A stretch of DNA of 64,000 nt. It comes from Pseudomonas sp. LFM046. GTDB taxonomy: Bacteria > Pseudomonadota > Gammaproteobacteria > Pseudomonadales > Pseudomonadaceae. The translations under genes and the position numbers were made by a program. Positions 18,398 through 27,852 of the stretch are shown piece after piece (within the stretch, counting starts at the first letter, position 1; each line of letters starts with the position of its first letter). The stretch lies in contig NZ_JYKO02000001.1 in assembly GCF_000949385.2 (NCBI RefSeq), forward strand, positions 4,643,840-4,707,839. Reading direction: 5' to 3'. The notes below the pieces were generated by a model, which searched no databases, was not told where the DNA came from, and was given only the letters and a program-made list of their open reading frames with translations.

Positions 18398-18952
18398 TTA
18401 CTCCTCGACAGAGCGCTGGTAGCGCGCCACTTCGACGAAGACGTCGGAGTTGGCCGGGTCATCCAGCCAGGCGAACACGACGTCCAGCGGGCTGGTGATG
18501 AGCACGCCGTCGCCTTCCGGCGTATCCACCATCTGTCCCCTGAACTTGCCGTTCTGCATTTCCTGTTCGATGCGTTCGATGTCCAGGTTGTAGACCACCA
18601 GTTCGTTGTCGGTGGTCAGCTCGAAACCGGCGATGGCGAAATGGTTACCGAGCCTCTTCGGTACGCCGGCAGACAGGTACCAGCGGCGGCCATGGTGGGC
18701 GACGGTGAAGCCGAACTCCTGCATGCCTTCCAGGTTGTCCTTGCCGCCTTCGAAGCTGCGTGCCTTGTACAGGTTGGAGCCGGCGCGACTGATCTCCAGA
18801 TACTGTCGCTCGCCCCACTCGTCTTTGCGGGTCCAGTCCCCGAGAAGGGGCATGGGTGCCGGCTCATTCGCCGGAATCGGATCCTTGAAGGTGACCAGGC
18901 AGCCGCCCAACAACAGAAAAGACAGGGCAACCACGGCACGCCAGACGTTCAT
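18398..18952 (-). CDS. Hypothetical lipoprotein upstream of the QEGLA gene
   Basis: 184-residue predicted lipoprotein: signal with lipobox LLGGC, then a soluble beta-rich domain (GDWTRKDEWGERQYLEIS, GRRWYLSAG). No domain recognised. AAGGAG precedes the ATG. It is cotranscribed with the QEGLA gene seven bases downstream. I recall a similar lipoprotein in this position in P. aeruginosa, so the pair looks conserved. Function unknown. Confidence 0.82.
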   Translation of the reverse strand: MNVWRAVVALSFLLLGGCLVTFKDPIPANEPAPMPLLGDWTRKDEWGERQYLEISRAGSNLYKARSFEGGKDNLEGMQEFGFTVAHHGRRWYLSAGVPKRLGNHFAIAGFELTTDNELVVYNLDIERIEQEMQNGKFRGQMVDTPEGDGVLITSPLDVVFAWLDDPANSDVFVEVARYQRSVEE

Positions 18953-18976
18953 CTCGCTCTCCTTGTGATAAAGAAA

Positions 18977-18996
18977 AACCCCGCCACGGCGGGGTT
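18977..18996 (-). terminator. Intrinsic terminator of the tetR-like gene
   Basis: Nine-bp stem AACCCCGCC-AC-GGCGGGGTT, followed on the minus strand by TTTTTCTTT. It lies 13 bases past the regulator stop at 19009 and ahead of the lipoprotein gene at 18952, so it separates the two transcripts. Confidence 0.88.
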
Positions 18997-19008
18997 CGAT
19001 CGACGCGC

Positions 19009-19722
19009 TTACAATCCCATGACCAGGTACAGGTAGCGTTTCAGGACGGCTCGCATCTCGTCGATGTCGAGGTTTTCCACCCCGTCGAGAAGGCCCTGAT
19101 ATTCCATCCGCAGAATAACGGCCGTCAACACCTTGGCGTCCTCGCCCGGCTCGGCCGAACCCAATACCTGGAAGAAATGCTCCGCGCCCTGCGAGAGTAT
19201 CTTGCGATGTGCGTCAGCAAGATTACGAAGACTTGAATTTAATAGCGCCTCCTGGCGGAAGGCGTGTTCGGCCAGGAGCTGGTCGCGATTCTCCAGCAGT
19301 TGGCTGCGCACGTACTGGATGGCCAGCTCGACGATCTGGTCGGTCATTTCCCGGCGCGAGGTGCCATCGCGGCTGAGAACGGCCGCCATGGCCTGCAGGT
19401 CGTCTTCCACGCTGGCCCAGAAGGCCGCCATCACCGCCGAACTGCGCTCCACGAACTGGGCGAAGGTGTCGGTGATGAGGTCGTTGATGTCCTTGAAATA
19501 GTAGGTAGTGGCCGATAGCGGCACTTCGGCTTCGGCGGCCACCGCGCGGTGGCGCACGGCGCGCACGCCGTCGCGGATGATGATGCGCATGGCGGCATCG
19601 AGGATCGCCTGGCGGCGCTGTTCGCTGCCCTGGCGGCTGGCCTTGCGGCCCTGGTACTTCACGCTTTCGGCAACCGCGCTGGCCACGCGGGCGGCACTGT
19701 CACTGCGGGACGACTGGTTCAA
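19009..19722 (-). CDS. TetR family transcriptional regulator
   Basis: About 237 residues. A basic, Ser/Ala-rich N-terminal extension precedes the HTH (RRQAILDAAMRIIIRDGVRAVRHRAVAAEAEVPLS, then TTYYFKDINDLI, outlined). The C-terminal domain is helical. It lies between the lysS terminator and the lipoprotein gene, the position of a TetR gene in P. aeruginosa. Start choice: an ATG at 19767 is possible, but GGAGGG is nine bases before a TTG at 19722, so the TTG is preferred. Target and ligand unknown; not PsrA by sequence. Confidence 0.86.
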   Translation of the reverse strand: MNQSSRSDSAARVASAVAESVKYQGRKASRQGSEQRRQAILDAAMRIIIRDGVRAVRHRAVAAEAEVPLSATTYYFKDINDLITDTFAQFVERSSAVMAAFWASVEDDLQAMAAVLSRDGTSRREMTDQIVELAIQYVRSQLLENRDQLLAEHAFRQEALLNSSLRNLADAHRKILSQGAEHFFQVLGSAEPGEDAKVLTAVILRMEYQGLLDGVENLDIDEMRAVLKRYLYLVMGL

Positions 19723-19884
19723 GACAGGTAACCCTCCGAACTCACTCAAGGTGAAAGTGTTGACCATTTATCCGGCTATTCAATGCAGGACCTGGCAAGA
19801 AAGACGCTCTGTCGGCCATGAAGAGCAATTTTCAGGACTGGCCGCATGCTCGAATGGTTCCGTCACCGGGCGGCGGCCAAGAAA

Positions 19885-19904
19885 AAACCGCCCGAGGGCG
19901 GTTT
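19885..19904 (-). terminator. Intrinsic terminator of lysS
   Basis: Stem AAACCGCCC-GA-GGGCGGTTT followed on the minus strand by TTTTTTC. It lies 16 bases beyond the lysS stop (19920). Confidence 0.9.
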
Positions 19905-19919
19905 CTTCTCACTCCTGCG

Positions 19920-21422
19920 TCAAACCTCGGGCCGCATGTGCGGGAAGAGGATGACGTCACGAATAGACGGCGAATTGGTGAGCAACATCACAAGACGATC
20001 GATACCGATGCCTTCGCCGGCGGTCGGGGGCATGCCGTACTCCAGGGCGCGGACGAAGTCGGCGTCGAAGTGCATGGCCTCGTCGTCGCCGGCGTCCTTG
20101 TCCTTGACCTGCTGCATGAAGCGCTCGGCCTGGTCTTCGGCGTCATTGAGCTCGGAGTAGGCGTTGGCGATTTCGCGGCCGCCAATGAACAGCTCGAAAC
20201 GGTCGGTGACGCTCGGGTCTTCGTCGTTGCGGCGGGCCAGCGGCGAGACTTCGAAGGGGTACTTGGTGATGAAGGTCGGCTGTTCCAGCTTGTGCTCCAC
20301 CAGCTCCTCGAAAATCATCACCTGCAGCTTGCCCAGGCCTTCGAAGCCGAGCACTTTGGCGCCGGCCTTCTTGGCGATCTCACGGGCCTTGTCGATGTCC
20401 TTGAGGTCGGCTTCGGTGATGTCCGGGTTGTACTTGAGGATGGAGTCGAACACCGACAGGCGCGCGAAGGGCTCGCCGAAGTGGAACAGCTTGTCGCCGT
20501 ACGGCACGTCGGTAGTGCCCAGGACCATTTGAGCCAGTTCGCGGAACAGCTCCTCGGTCAGGTCCATGTTGTCTTCGTAGTCGGCGTAGGCCTGGTAGAA
20601 CTCGAGCATGGTGAACTCGGGGTTGTGCCGGGTCGAAACGCCTTCGTTACGGAAGTTGCGGTTGATCTCGAAGACCTTCTCGAAGCCACCGACCACCAGG
20701 CGCTTGAGGTACAACTCCGGCGCGATGCGCAGGAACATGGCCATGTCCAGGGCGTTGTGGTGGGTCTGGAAGGGTTTGGCCGCGGCGCCACCGGGGATGG
20801 TCTGCAGCATCGGCGTTTCCACTTCGAGGAAGTCGCGATCGGCCAGGAACTTGCGGATGTGGGCAATGACCTGGGTGCGCACACGGAAGGTGTGGCGGGT
20901 TTCCTCGTTGACGATCAGGTCGACGTAGCGCTGGCGGTAGCGCTGCTCGGTGTCGGTCAGGCCGTGGTGCTTGTCCGGCAGCGGGCGCAGGGACTTGGTC
21001 AGCAGGCGGACATTGGTCATCTCGACGTACAGGTCGCCCTTGCCGGAACGGGCCAGGGTGCCCTCGGCGGCAATGATGTCGCCCAGGTCGTAGTGCTTGA
21101 CGGATTCCAGGGTCTCGGCAGACAGGGTCTTGCGGTTGACGTAGACCTGGATGCGGCCGCTCATGTCCTGGATCACCATGAAGGCGCCACGGTTGAGCAT
21201 GATGCGACCGGCAACCTTGACCGGAATGGCTGCGGCTTCCAGCTCTTCCTTGGTCGCGGCTTCGTACTGCTTCTGCAGGTCTGCGCAGTAGTTCTCGCGG
21301 CGGAAGTCATTGGGGAAGGCATTGCCCTGCTCACGCACGGCGGCAAGCTTTTCCTTGCGCTGGGCGATCAGCTTGTTTTCTTCCTGTTGCAGTTCGTGCT
21401 GGTCGAGTTGTTGGTCGCTCAT
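19920..21422 (-). CDS. lysS: Lysine--tRNA ligase (class II)
   Basis: 500-residue cytosolic class II aminoacyl-tRNA synthetase. An N-terminal OB-fold anticodon domain covers about residues 60-165 ([20 protein letters not shown]). The catalytic core has motif 2 ([23 protein letters not shown], outlined) and motif 3 ([14 protein letters not shown]). The frame is open further upstream, but [10 protein letters not shown] at 21422 gives the usual length. It lies downstream of prfB (gap 136 bp with a strong hairpin), the arrangement also seen in E. coli. Confidence 0.97.
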   Translation of the reverse strand: MSDQQLDQHELQQEENKLIAQRKEKLAAVREQGNAFPNDFRRENYCADLQKQYEAATKEELEAAAIPVKVAGRIMLNRGAFMVIQDMSGRIQVYVNRKTLSAETLESVKHYDLGDIIAAEGTLARSGKGDLYVEMTNVRLLTKSLRPLPDKHHGLTDTEQRYRQRYVDLIVNEETRHTFRVRTQVIAHIRKFLADRDFLEVETPMLQTIPGGAAAKPFQTHHNALDMAMFLRIAPELYLKRLVVGGFEKVFEINRNFRNEGVSTRHNPEFTMLEFYQAYADYEDNMDLTEELFRELAQMVLGTTDVPYGDKLFHFGEPFARLSVFDSILKYNPDITEADLKDIDKAREIAKKAGAKVLGFEGLGKLQVMIFEELVEHKLEQPTFITKYPFEVSPLARRNDEDPSVTDRFELFIGGREIANAYSELNDAEDQAERFMQQVKDKDAGDDEAMHFDADFVRALEYGMPPTAGEGIGIDRLVMLLTNSPSIRDVILFPHMRPEV

Positions 21423-21522
21423 GGCCGTTTCTTTCCATTCCGCGAATGCGCTGCGGGCATTCTGTCTGATTCGCTGATCGAGCCCCGTCAGGGGCGATTC
21501 CGGGGGTGAGGCTTCCCTCACG

Positions 21523-21558
21523 CCCTGCCCCTCTCCCGGGGGAGAGGGGGTGGCAGGG
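21523..21558 (-). terminator. Large GC hairpin immediately after prfB
   Basis: CCCTGCCCCTCTCCC pairs with GGAGAGGG plus GGCAGGG around a short loop, directly abutting the prfB stop (21559). It has no T-run. It belongs to the CCTCTCCC/GGGAGAGG hairpins that recur at 40028 and 42956 and probably protects or punctuates the prfB-lysS message. Confidence 0.6.
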
Positions 21559-22654
21559 TCACAGACCCTGCTTGAGGCTGGCTTCGAGGTATTCGTCCAG
21601 ATCGCCGTCCAGCACCTTGTCGCAGTCACTGCGCTCGACGCCGGTACGCAGGTCCTTGATCCGCGACTGGTCGAGGACGTAGGAGCGGATCTGGTGACCC
21701 CAGCCGATGTCGGACTTGGTGTCTTCCAGCGCCTGCGAGGCGGCGGTGCGTTTCTGCATCTCCTGCTCGTACAACTTGGCCCGCAGCATCTTCATGGCGG
21801 TGTCCTTGTTGGCGTGCTGGGAGCGTTCGTTCTGGCACGCCACCACGGTGTTGGTCGGCACATGGGTGATACGCACCGCGGAGTCGGTGGTGTTCACGTG
21901 CTGACCGCCCGCGCCGGAGGAGCGGTAGGTGTCGATGCGCAGGTCGGCCGGGTTGATCTCGATCTCGATGTTGTCATCGATTTCCGGCGAGGCGAATACC
22001 GCGGTAAACGAGGTGTGGCGACGGTTGCCCGAGTCGAAGGGGCTCTTGCGCACCAGGCGATGCACGCCGATCTCGGTGCGCAGCCAGCCGAAGGCGTACT
22101 CGCCCTTCACATGGACAGTGGCGCCCTTGATGCCGGCGACTTCGCCTTCGGACAGTTCGATGATGGTGGCGTCGAAGCCGCGCTTGTCGGCCCAGCGCAG
22201 GTACATGCGCAGCAGCATGTTGGCCCAGTCCTGGGCCTCGGTGCCGCCGGAGCCGGCCTGGATGTCCAGGTAGGCGTTGTTCATGTCCATCTCACCGCTG
22301 AACATGCGGCGGAATTCCAGCTTCTCGAGGATTTCGCGCAGGCGTTCGACTTCGGCGGCGACATCGTTCACGGCGCCTTCGTCGTTTTCCTCGACCGCCA
22401 TGTCCAGCAGGTCACGGGAGTCGGCCAGACCGCCGGTGAGTTCGTCCAGCGTCTCGACGATCTGCGCCAGCTGCGCGCGTTCGCGGCCGAGGTTCTGGGC
22501 GTACTCCGGGTTGTTCCAGACGTTGGAGTCTTCGAGTTCGCGGTTTACTTCGACGAGACGATCATGCTTCTGATCGTAGTCAAAGATACCCCCGAATAGA
22601 CAGGGTGCGATCGGAGAGGTCCTTGATGCTGTTCAGGATCGGGTTGATTTCCAT
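21559..22654 (-). CDS. prfB: Peptide chain release factor 2, with programmed +1 frameshift
   Basis: RF2, which ends translation at UGA and UAA. The ATG at 22654 opens a 24-codon frame ([20 protein letters not shown]...) that stops at TGA 22582-22580. A +1 shift at CTT-TGA-C joins it to the long frame, giving 364 residues, the normal RF2 length. In the main part, the RF2 SPF tripeptide is present (RKSPFDSG) and GGQ falls at residues 249-251 ([10 protein letters not shown]). The in-frame TGA is the known RF2 autoregulation device, not a mutation. It is followed by a hairpin and lysS. Confidence 0.97.
22579..22585 (-). promoter_or_regulatory. prfB programmed +1 frameshift site
   Basis: On the minus strand the sequence is GGGGGTATCTTTGAC: a Shine-Dalgarno-like GGGGG three bases before the slippery CUU, then UGA, then C. 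This matches the E. coli RF2 site except for one flanking base. When RF2 is scarce, the ribosome pauses at the poorly read UGAC and slips to GAC. Confidence 0.95.
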
Positions 22655-22828
22655 GGCTGGAAGCGCTCGCTGGCAAAACTTTCGGAAAAGCCCGCGAGTA
22701 TACCCGACTCATCCGATGCCGGCAGCATGCCAGCCGTGATTTGCTGCGATCCGGCGACGCACGGGCGCGCACCGCCGGTCCCTCTCCAACCTGATCGTTC
22801 CAGCCCGCAGCAGCGCCCGGGCCGACGC

Positions 22829-23854
22829 TCAGGCGCGAGGGTCGGCCACCACCATGGCCACCTGATTGCGGCCGTTGTTCTTGGCCTGATAGAGCCCCTG
22901 GTCGGCCATGTCCACCAGCACCAGGGACGCCTGGCCCACCTTCGGCGTGAGGGTGGCGACGCCGATGCTGACGCTCAGCACCGAACCCGGCGCCGGCAAG
23001 TCGTGGGGAATTCCCAGGGCTTCCACCGAGCGCCGCACCTTTTCCGCCAGCAGTCGCGCGCCGCCGGCGGCAGTGCCCGGCAACACCATGGCGAACTCTT
23101 CGCCGCCATAGCGTGCGGCGAGGTCGGTGGAACGGCTGCACGAGGAACGAATGGCTTCGGCTACCCGGCGCAGGGCGTCATCCCCGGCGACATGGCCGAA
23201 GCTGTCGTTGAAGCCCTTGAAGTGGTCCACGTCGATCATCAGCATCGACAGTTCGCTCTGTTCGCGCAGGGCGCGGCGCCATTCCATGTCCATGTATTCG
23301 TCGAAATGGCGGCGGTTGGACAGGCCGGTCAGGCCGTCGGAGTTCATCAGACGCTGCAGCACCAGGTTGGTTTCCAGCAGCTGCTGCTGGCTTTCCCGCA
23401 GGGCACGGTAAGCCTCGTCCCGCTGCAGCAAGGCAGTGTAGGAACGCGAGTGGTAGCGAACACGCGCCACCAGCTCGATGGCGTCCGGCAGCTTGACCAG
23501 ATAGTCGTTGGCCCCGGCGGCGAAGGCCGCGCTCTTGATCGTGGGCTCTTCCTTGGTCGACAGCACGATGATCGGCACGTCCCGCAGGGCGGGCACGGAG
23601 CGGTACTCGGCCAGCAAGCTGAGACCGTCGACGCCGGGCATCACCAGGTCCTGGAGGATGACCGTGGGCTTGATCTGCAGGGCGACCGCGACAGCCTCCA
23701 TGGGGTCGGCGCAGAAATGGAAGTCGATGCCCGGCTCGGCCACCAGTGCGCGACGCACCGTTTCACCGATCATGGCCTGGTCATCCACCAACAGGACCAT
23801 GGCGGAAGGCTCCACCTGAGTCATGTCCACTGGGCTGCGATAGGGGTATTGCAT
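22829..23854 (-). CDS. wspR: Response regulator diguanylate cyclase WspR
   Basis: 341-residue output protein of the Wsp pathway: receiver domain (VLLVDDQAM; phosphoacceptor about Asp69 in LQDLVMPG), coiled linker ([17 protein letters not shown]), then GGDEF with active site GGEEF and an inhibitory I-site RSTD five residues upstream. Phosphorylation by WspE makes it synthesise c-di-GMP, which promotes biofilm. The frame runs upstream to 24013, but [10 protein letters not shown] at 23854 follows GGAGAG and starts after wspF (gap 34 bp). It is last in the wsp operon, as usual. Confidence 0.96.
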   Translation of the reverse strand: MQYPYRSPVDMTQVEPSAMVLLVDDQAMIGETVRRALVAEPGIDFHFCADPMEAVAVALQIKPTVILQDLVMPGVDGLSLLAEYRSVPALRDVPIIVLSTKEEPTIKSAAFAAGANDYLVKLPDAIELVARVRYHSRSYTALLQRDEAYRALRESQQQLLETNLVLQRLMNSDGLTGLSNRRHFDEYMDMEWRRALREQSELSMLMIDVDHFKGFNDSFGHVAGDDALRRVAEAIRSSCSRSTDLAARYGGEEFAMVLPGTAAGGARLLAEKVRRSVEALGIPHDLPAPGSVLSVSIGVATLTPKVGQASLVLVDMADQGLYQAKNNGRNQVAMVVADPRA

Positions 23855-23888
23855 AACGCTCTCCGGGTCCTTGGACCTGAGGTGAATT

Positions 23889-24893
23889 TCATCCAAATGC
23901 TTCGACCAATCTGGACGCGATACGCTCCAGGGCGAGTATTTCCACCGCCGCGCCAATGGCGGCGGCGGCCTTGGGCATGCCATACACGGCACAGCTGGCC
24001 CGGTCCTGGGCAATGGTCAGGAAACCACGGTCCCGCATGTGCTTGAGTCCCTCGGCGCCGTCCCGCCCCATGCCGGTGAGCAACACCCCGATGGCGTCGC
24101 CCTTCCAGTGCGCCACGAGGCTATCGAAAAAGACATCGATCGAGGGTCGGTATACATGGCTGATGGGCTCGGCGGTATACGCCAATTCGCCACTCGGCAA
24201 CAGCCGCAGGTGATTGTTGGTGCCGGCAAGGAGCACCGTTCCCGGCTGCGGCCGCTCGCCTTCACGGGCCAGGCGCACCGGCAGTTGGGATTCACTGGCC
24301 AGCCAGTCGGCCATGCCGGCGGCAAACACCTCGTCCACGTGTTGCACCAGCACCACGGCGGCGGGGAAGTTCGCTGGCAACTGACTGAGCAACTGCGCCA
24401 GCGAGGCCGGCCCGCCGGCGGAAGCACCGATGGCCACGATGTGCTGGCCGCTGCTGCGTCGTGTTTCCGGCTCGGCGGCGCCGCGTCCACGGTTGTCGTG
24501 CTGGCCTATCAGCCAGCCGATGTTCTGGATCTTGCGCAGCAGCAAGGCGGCGTCCTGGGCCTGGCCGCTGCCGAGGGAAGGGGTGTTCACCGCGTCCAGG
24601 GCGCCGTGGCCCATGGCCTCGAATACCCGGTGCACATTCTGTTCGATGTCCACGGTGACGATCAGGATGGCGCAGGGGCAGCGGGCCATGATCTGGCGGG
24701 TGGCCTCGACGCCATCCATCACCGGCATCACCAGGTCCATCAGCACCACATCCGGGACATCCCGCTGGCAAGCCTCGACCGCCTCGGCGCCATTGCCCGC
24801 CACCCAGGCGATCCGGTGGGCCGGCTCCAGGGCCAGGGCCCGGCGCAGCGCCTCCACCGCCAGCGGCATGTCGTTGACTATCCCTATCCTCAT
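23889..24893 (-). CDS. wspF: Wsp methylesterase WspF (CheB-like)
   Basis: 334 residues: receiver domain with phosphoacceptor Asp53 (VVLMDLVMP), linker, then CheB methylesterase domain with the serine in AIGASAGG, histidine in VLVQHVD, and aspartate in LLTGMGRDG. It removes methyl groups from WspA and so dampens signalling; loss of WspF in Pseudomonas gives wrinkly, high c-di-GMP colonies. Its ATG overlaps the wspE stop by four bases. All catalytic residues are present, so the pathway should be adaptable here. Confidence 0.95.
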   Translation of the reverse strand: MRIGIVNDMPLAVEALRRALALEPAHRIAWVAGNGAEAVEACQRDVPDVVLMDLVMPVMDGVEATRQIMARCPCAILIVTVDIEQNVHRVFEAMGHGALDAVNTPSLGSGQAQDAALLLRKIQNIGWLIGQHDNRGRGAAEPETRRSSGQHIVAIGASAGGPASLAQLLSQLPANFPAAVVLVQHVDEVFAAGMADWLASESQLPVRLAREGERPQPGTVLLAGTNNHLRLLPSGELAYTAEPISHVYRPSIDVFFDSLVAHWKGDAIGVLLTGMGRDGAEGLKHMRDRGFLTIAQDRASCAVYGMPKAAAAIGAAVEILALERIASRLVEAFG

Positions 24894-27166
24894 CCTTGCG
24901 ACTCCCCGATCAGCATGACCACCGCATCCAGCAACGCCTCGTCGTGGAAACTGGCCTTCGCCAGATAATAGTCCGCGCCAGCATCCAGGCCGCGCCGACG
25001 GTCCTCTTCACGATCCTTGTAGGAGACCACCATCACCGGCAGGGACTGCAGGCGGTTGTCGCGACGCACCAGGGTGACCAGCTCGATGCCGTCCATGCGC
25101 GGCATGTCGATATCGGTGATAAGCAGATCGAATTGCTCGGAGCGCAAGGCGTTCCAGCCATCCATGCCGTCCACCGCCACCGCGACCTCATAGCCGCGAC
25201 TGGTCAGCAGCTTGCGCTCCAGTTCGCGCACGGTGAGGGAGTCGTCCACCACCAGCACGCGCTTGCGCTGGGCACCGGCGCCTTGCCGGCTGCTGCGGTC
25301 CACCCGTTCCAGGCGGCCACTGCCCAGCAGTTTGCCGACGGACCTCAGCAAGTCTTCGACATCAAGGATCAGCACCGGCCGGCCATCGTCCAGCAGCGCC
25401 CCGGCAGACAGGTCCTGGACCTTGCCCAGGCGCGGGTCCAGGGGCATCACCACCAGGGTGCGCTCACCGATGAAGCGCTCCACGGCCACGCCGTAGCTGG
25501 TATCGCGTTCGCTGATCAGCACCACCGGGATGCCGGTTTCATCGCGCTTGCCCTCGGCGCACTGCAGGAGCTGGCTGGCGGAAACCAGGCCCACGTGCCG
25601 TCCTTCGTGCCAGAAGTGCTGGCGCCCTTCGAGCTGGACGATGTCCTCGTGCTGCACACGGGTCATGCGCTCGATATGGGCCAGGGGGAAGGCATAGGCC
25701 TCGCCACCCACCTCCACCACCAGGCTGCGCACCACCGACAGGGTCAGCGGCACTTCGAGATGGAAGGTGGCGCCCTGGCCGCAGCGCTGTTCCATGCGTA
25801 CGCCGCCACGCAGCTGGCGCATCATGTGCTGCACCGCGTCCAGTCCGACACCGCGCCCGGACACCTCGGTGACCTTGTCGCGCATGCTGAAGCCGGGCAG
25901 GAAGAGGAAAGCCAACAGCTCGTCCTCGGTCATCCGCTGCGCGGTATCGGGGCCCGCGAACCCACGCGCCACCACGGCATCGCGCAGGCGCTCCAGATCA
26001 ACGCCGGCACCGTCGTCGGCCAGCTCCAGCAGCAGCATCCCCGCATGATGGCGGACGTGCAGGCGGATCACGCCCTCCTCCGGCTTGCCCAGGCGCTGTC
26101 GCACCTGGGGGCTTTCGATGCCGTGGTCCACCGCATTGCGCAGCAGGTGGGTCAGGGGCGCCTCCAGGCGCTCCAGCACGTCGCGGTCCACCTGGGTGTT
26201 TTCGCCGCTCACATCCAGCCGTACCGGCTTGCCAAGGGAGCGACCGAGATCACGGACCATCCGCGCCTGGCCCGCCAGCACATCGGCAAAGGGCCGCATG
26301 CGCGAGGCCAGGGCAGCGTCATAGAGCAACTGGGCGCGCTGGCCGCCCTGCCAGCCGAATTCGTCGAAGTCCGCCATGTAGCCGGCGAGCATCTGCTGGC
26401 ACTCGCCAAGCAGTTGCCGGGCCTCGCCCAGCATCGCCTGGGCCTGCGGATCGAGCGAGCCGTCCAGCACCGACTCGCGTGCCACGTCCAGGGCGCGGCT
26501 GGCGCTGGCCTGGACGCGCTTGAGGCGGTGCAGGGCGGCGTTCAGGGGCTTGATGCGCTGGAACTCCACCAAGGACTTGCTGGAGATATCCAGCAAGTGG
26601 TCCAGGCGTTCGGCGCTGACTCGCAGCACCCGGTCGCGGGCCTCGGCGCCGTTTTCCCCGGGGCTGGCTTCCGGCTCCCGGGGCACCGGCTCGTGCCTGG
26701 GCGGCTCGGCGACCGGTGCAGTCGGCGCCACCGGCACACTGGATTGCGGTGCCAACACCGGCGGCGGGACGGCGGCGGGGCCACCCTGCAGGCGAGCGAT
26801 CAGCGCCTCGATGGCCTCGCGCCCGTCGTTGTCCGCCCAGTTCCCATCGCTGCCGACGCGCAGCAGCAGGTCAGAGCCCTGCAGCAGCGCATCGATGTTG
26901 TCGGGTTGCAGGAGCACGCGGCCTTGGCGAGCGGCTTCCAGCAGGTCCTCCATCACGTGGGCGACCCGCACGCCCGCTTCCAGGTCGACGATGCGCGCCG
27001 CCCCCTTCAGGGAATGGGCCGCGCGCATGCAGGCCTCCAGCTGGTCGGCCTGGGTCGGGTTGCGCTCCAGCACCAGCAGGCCGGCATTGAGCACCTGGGT
27101 CTGGGCCTCGGCTTCCAGGCGGAACAGCTCCAGCAGTGACGCGTCACGCATCTGGTCCGGGGTCAT
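24890..27166 (-). CDS. wspE: Hybrid sensor kinase/response regulator WspE (CheA-like)
   Basis: 758-residue CheA-type histidine kinase: Hpt domain with phosphoacceptor His51 (AAHSLKGAAR), Pro/Ala-rich linker, dimerisation helices, ATPase domain (N-box LLRNAVDHGIESP, G-boxes), CheW-like domain, and a C-terminal receiver with Asp about 685 (LITDIDMP). It phosphorylates WspR and WspF when WspA signals. The start MTPDQMRD at 27166 has AAGGAG upstream. It overlaps wspD by four bases (ATGA) at one end and wspF by four at the other. Confidence 0.96.
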   Translation of the reverse strand: MTPDQMRDASLLELFRLEAEAQTQVLNAGLLVLERNPTQADQLEACMRAAHSLKGAARIVDLEAGVRVAHVMEDLLEAARQGRVLLQPDNIDALLQGSDLLLRVGSDGNWADNDGREAIEALIARLQGGPAAVPPPVLAPQSSVPVAPTAPVAEPPRHEPVPREPEASPGENGAEARDRVLRVSAERLDHLLDISSKSLVEFQRIKPLNAALHRLKRVQASASRALDVARESVLDGSLDPQAQAMLGEARQLLGECQQMLAGYMADFDEFGWQGGQRAQLLYDAALASRMRPFADVLAGQARMVRDLGRSLGKPVRLDVSGENTQVDRDVLERLEAPLTHLLRNAVDHGIESPQVRQRLGKPEEGVIRLHVRHHAGMLLLELADDGAGVDLERLRDAVVARGFAGPDTAQRMTEDELLAFLFLPGFSMRDKVTEVSGRGVGLDAVQHMMRQLRGGVRMEQRCGQGATFHLEVPLTLSVVRSLVVEVGGEAYAFPLAHIERMTRVQHEDIVQLEGRQHFWHEGRHVGLVSASQLLQCAEGKRDETGIPVVLISERDTSYGVAVERFIGERTLVVMPLDPRLGKVQDLSAGALLDDGRPVLILDVEDLLRSVGKLLGSGRLERVDRSSRQGAGAQRKRVLVVDDSLTVRELERKLLTSRGYEVAVAVDGMDGWNALRSEQFDLLITDIDMPRMDGIELVTLVRRDNRLQSLPVMVVSYKDREEDRRRGLDAGADYYLAKASFHDEALLDAVVMLIGESQG

Positions 27167-27852
27167 GCCAGGCTCCTTGCCATGGCCTGAATCAACAGGC
27201 TTTCGTCCAGCAGCGTGATGCTGCGCCCACGCCACTGCACCACGCCCGAGGCGAACTGGCGCGCGGCCAGGTCAGGCGCACGGCCGGGGTCCACTACCGC
27301 GTCCAGGGGAATCCCATGGATGCCGTCCACTTCATCCACGGGCGCCACCAGGGGGCCGCCCTGGCTGGCGAGAATCACCATCCGCGGCACCACGCGGCGT
27401 TCACCGGAAACCTCACCGCCCCGCTCCAGCCCAAGCAGCTCGGTCAGGGACAGGCAGGCGACCAGCGCGCCGCGCACGTTGGTCACCCCCAGCAGGGCGA
27501 GGGAGCGCTGGTGCGGCAGGGAATGAATCGGAGTCGTGGCTGCCACTTCCACCAGGCTGCGGGTGGCCAGGCCCAGCCACTCTTCGCCCAGGCGGAAGAC
27601 CAGGGTGGACCGGCATTCGCGGCCGTCATTCCCGGACAGGTCCTCCTGGACGTCGGTGACGTCATCGCGCACCAGGGCATAACGGTCCAGCAACAGGGTG
27701 GCCGCCGCCGCATGCACCTCGCAGTTGCGGCAATGGACGTGGGCGGCCAGGCGTTCGCAGGACTTGTCACCATGGACACCGATACGGTTCCAGCAGTCGT
27801 CCACGGCGGGCAGTTGGTCGTCAGCGATCAACGGCAGGCGGTTATCGGCCAT
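27163..27852 (-). CDS. wspD: CheW-like coupling protein WspD
   Basis: 229-residue scaffold protein with an N-terminal extension containing several Cys (VHCRNCEVHAAAA), then a CheW domain (VFRLGEEWLGLATRSLVEV, VRGALVACLSLTELLGL). It couples receptor WspA to kinase WspE, acting with WspB. It overlaps wspC by 11 bases and wspE by four. Confidence 0.93.
   Translation of the reverse strand: MADNRLPLIADDQLPAVDDCWNRIGVHGDKSCERLAAHVHCRNCEVHAAAATLLLDRYALVRDDVTDVQEDLSGNDGRECRSTLVFRLGEEWLGLATRSLVEVAATTPIHSLPHQRSLALLGVTNVRGALVACLSLTELLGLERGGEVSGERRVVPRMVILASQGGPLVAPVDEVDGIHGIPLDAVVDPGRAPDLAARQFASGVVQWRGRSITLLDESLLIQAMARSLA

Noticed and set aside
22580-22582. In-frame TGA early in prfB read as a pseudogene or sequencing error
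   Set aside because: It is the conserved RF2 frameshift stop with correct flanking CTT and C.
24896-27139. Open frame of 747 codons opposite wspE
   Set aside because: Antisense shadow; wspE has intact domains and overlaps its neighbours in the operon.
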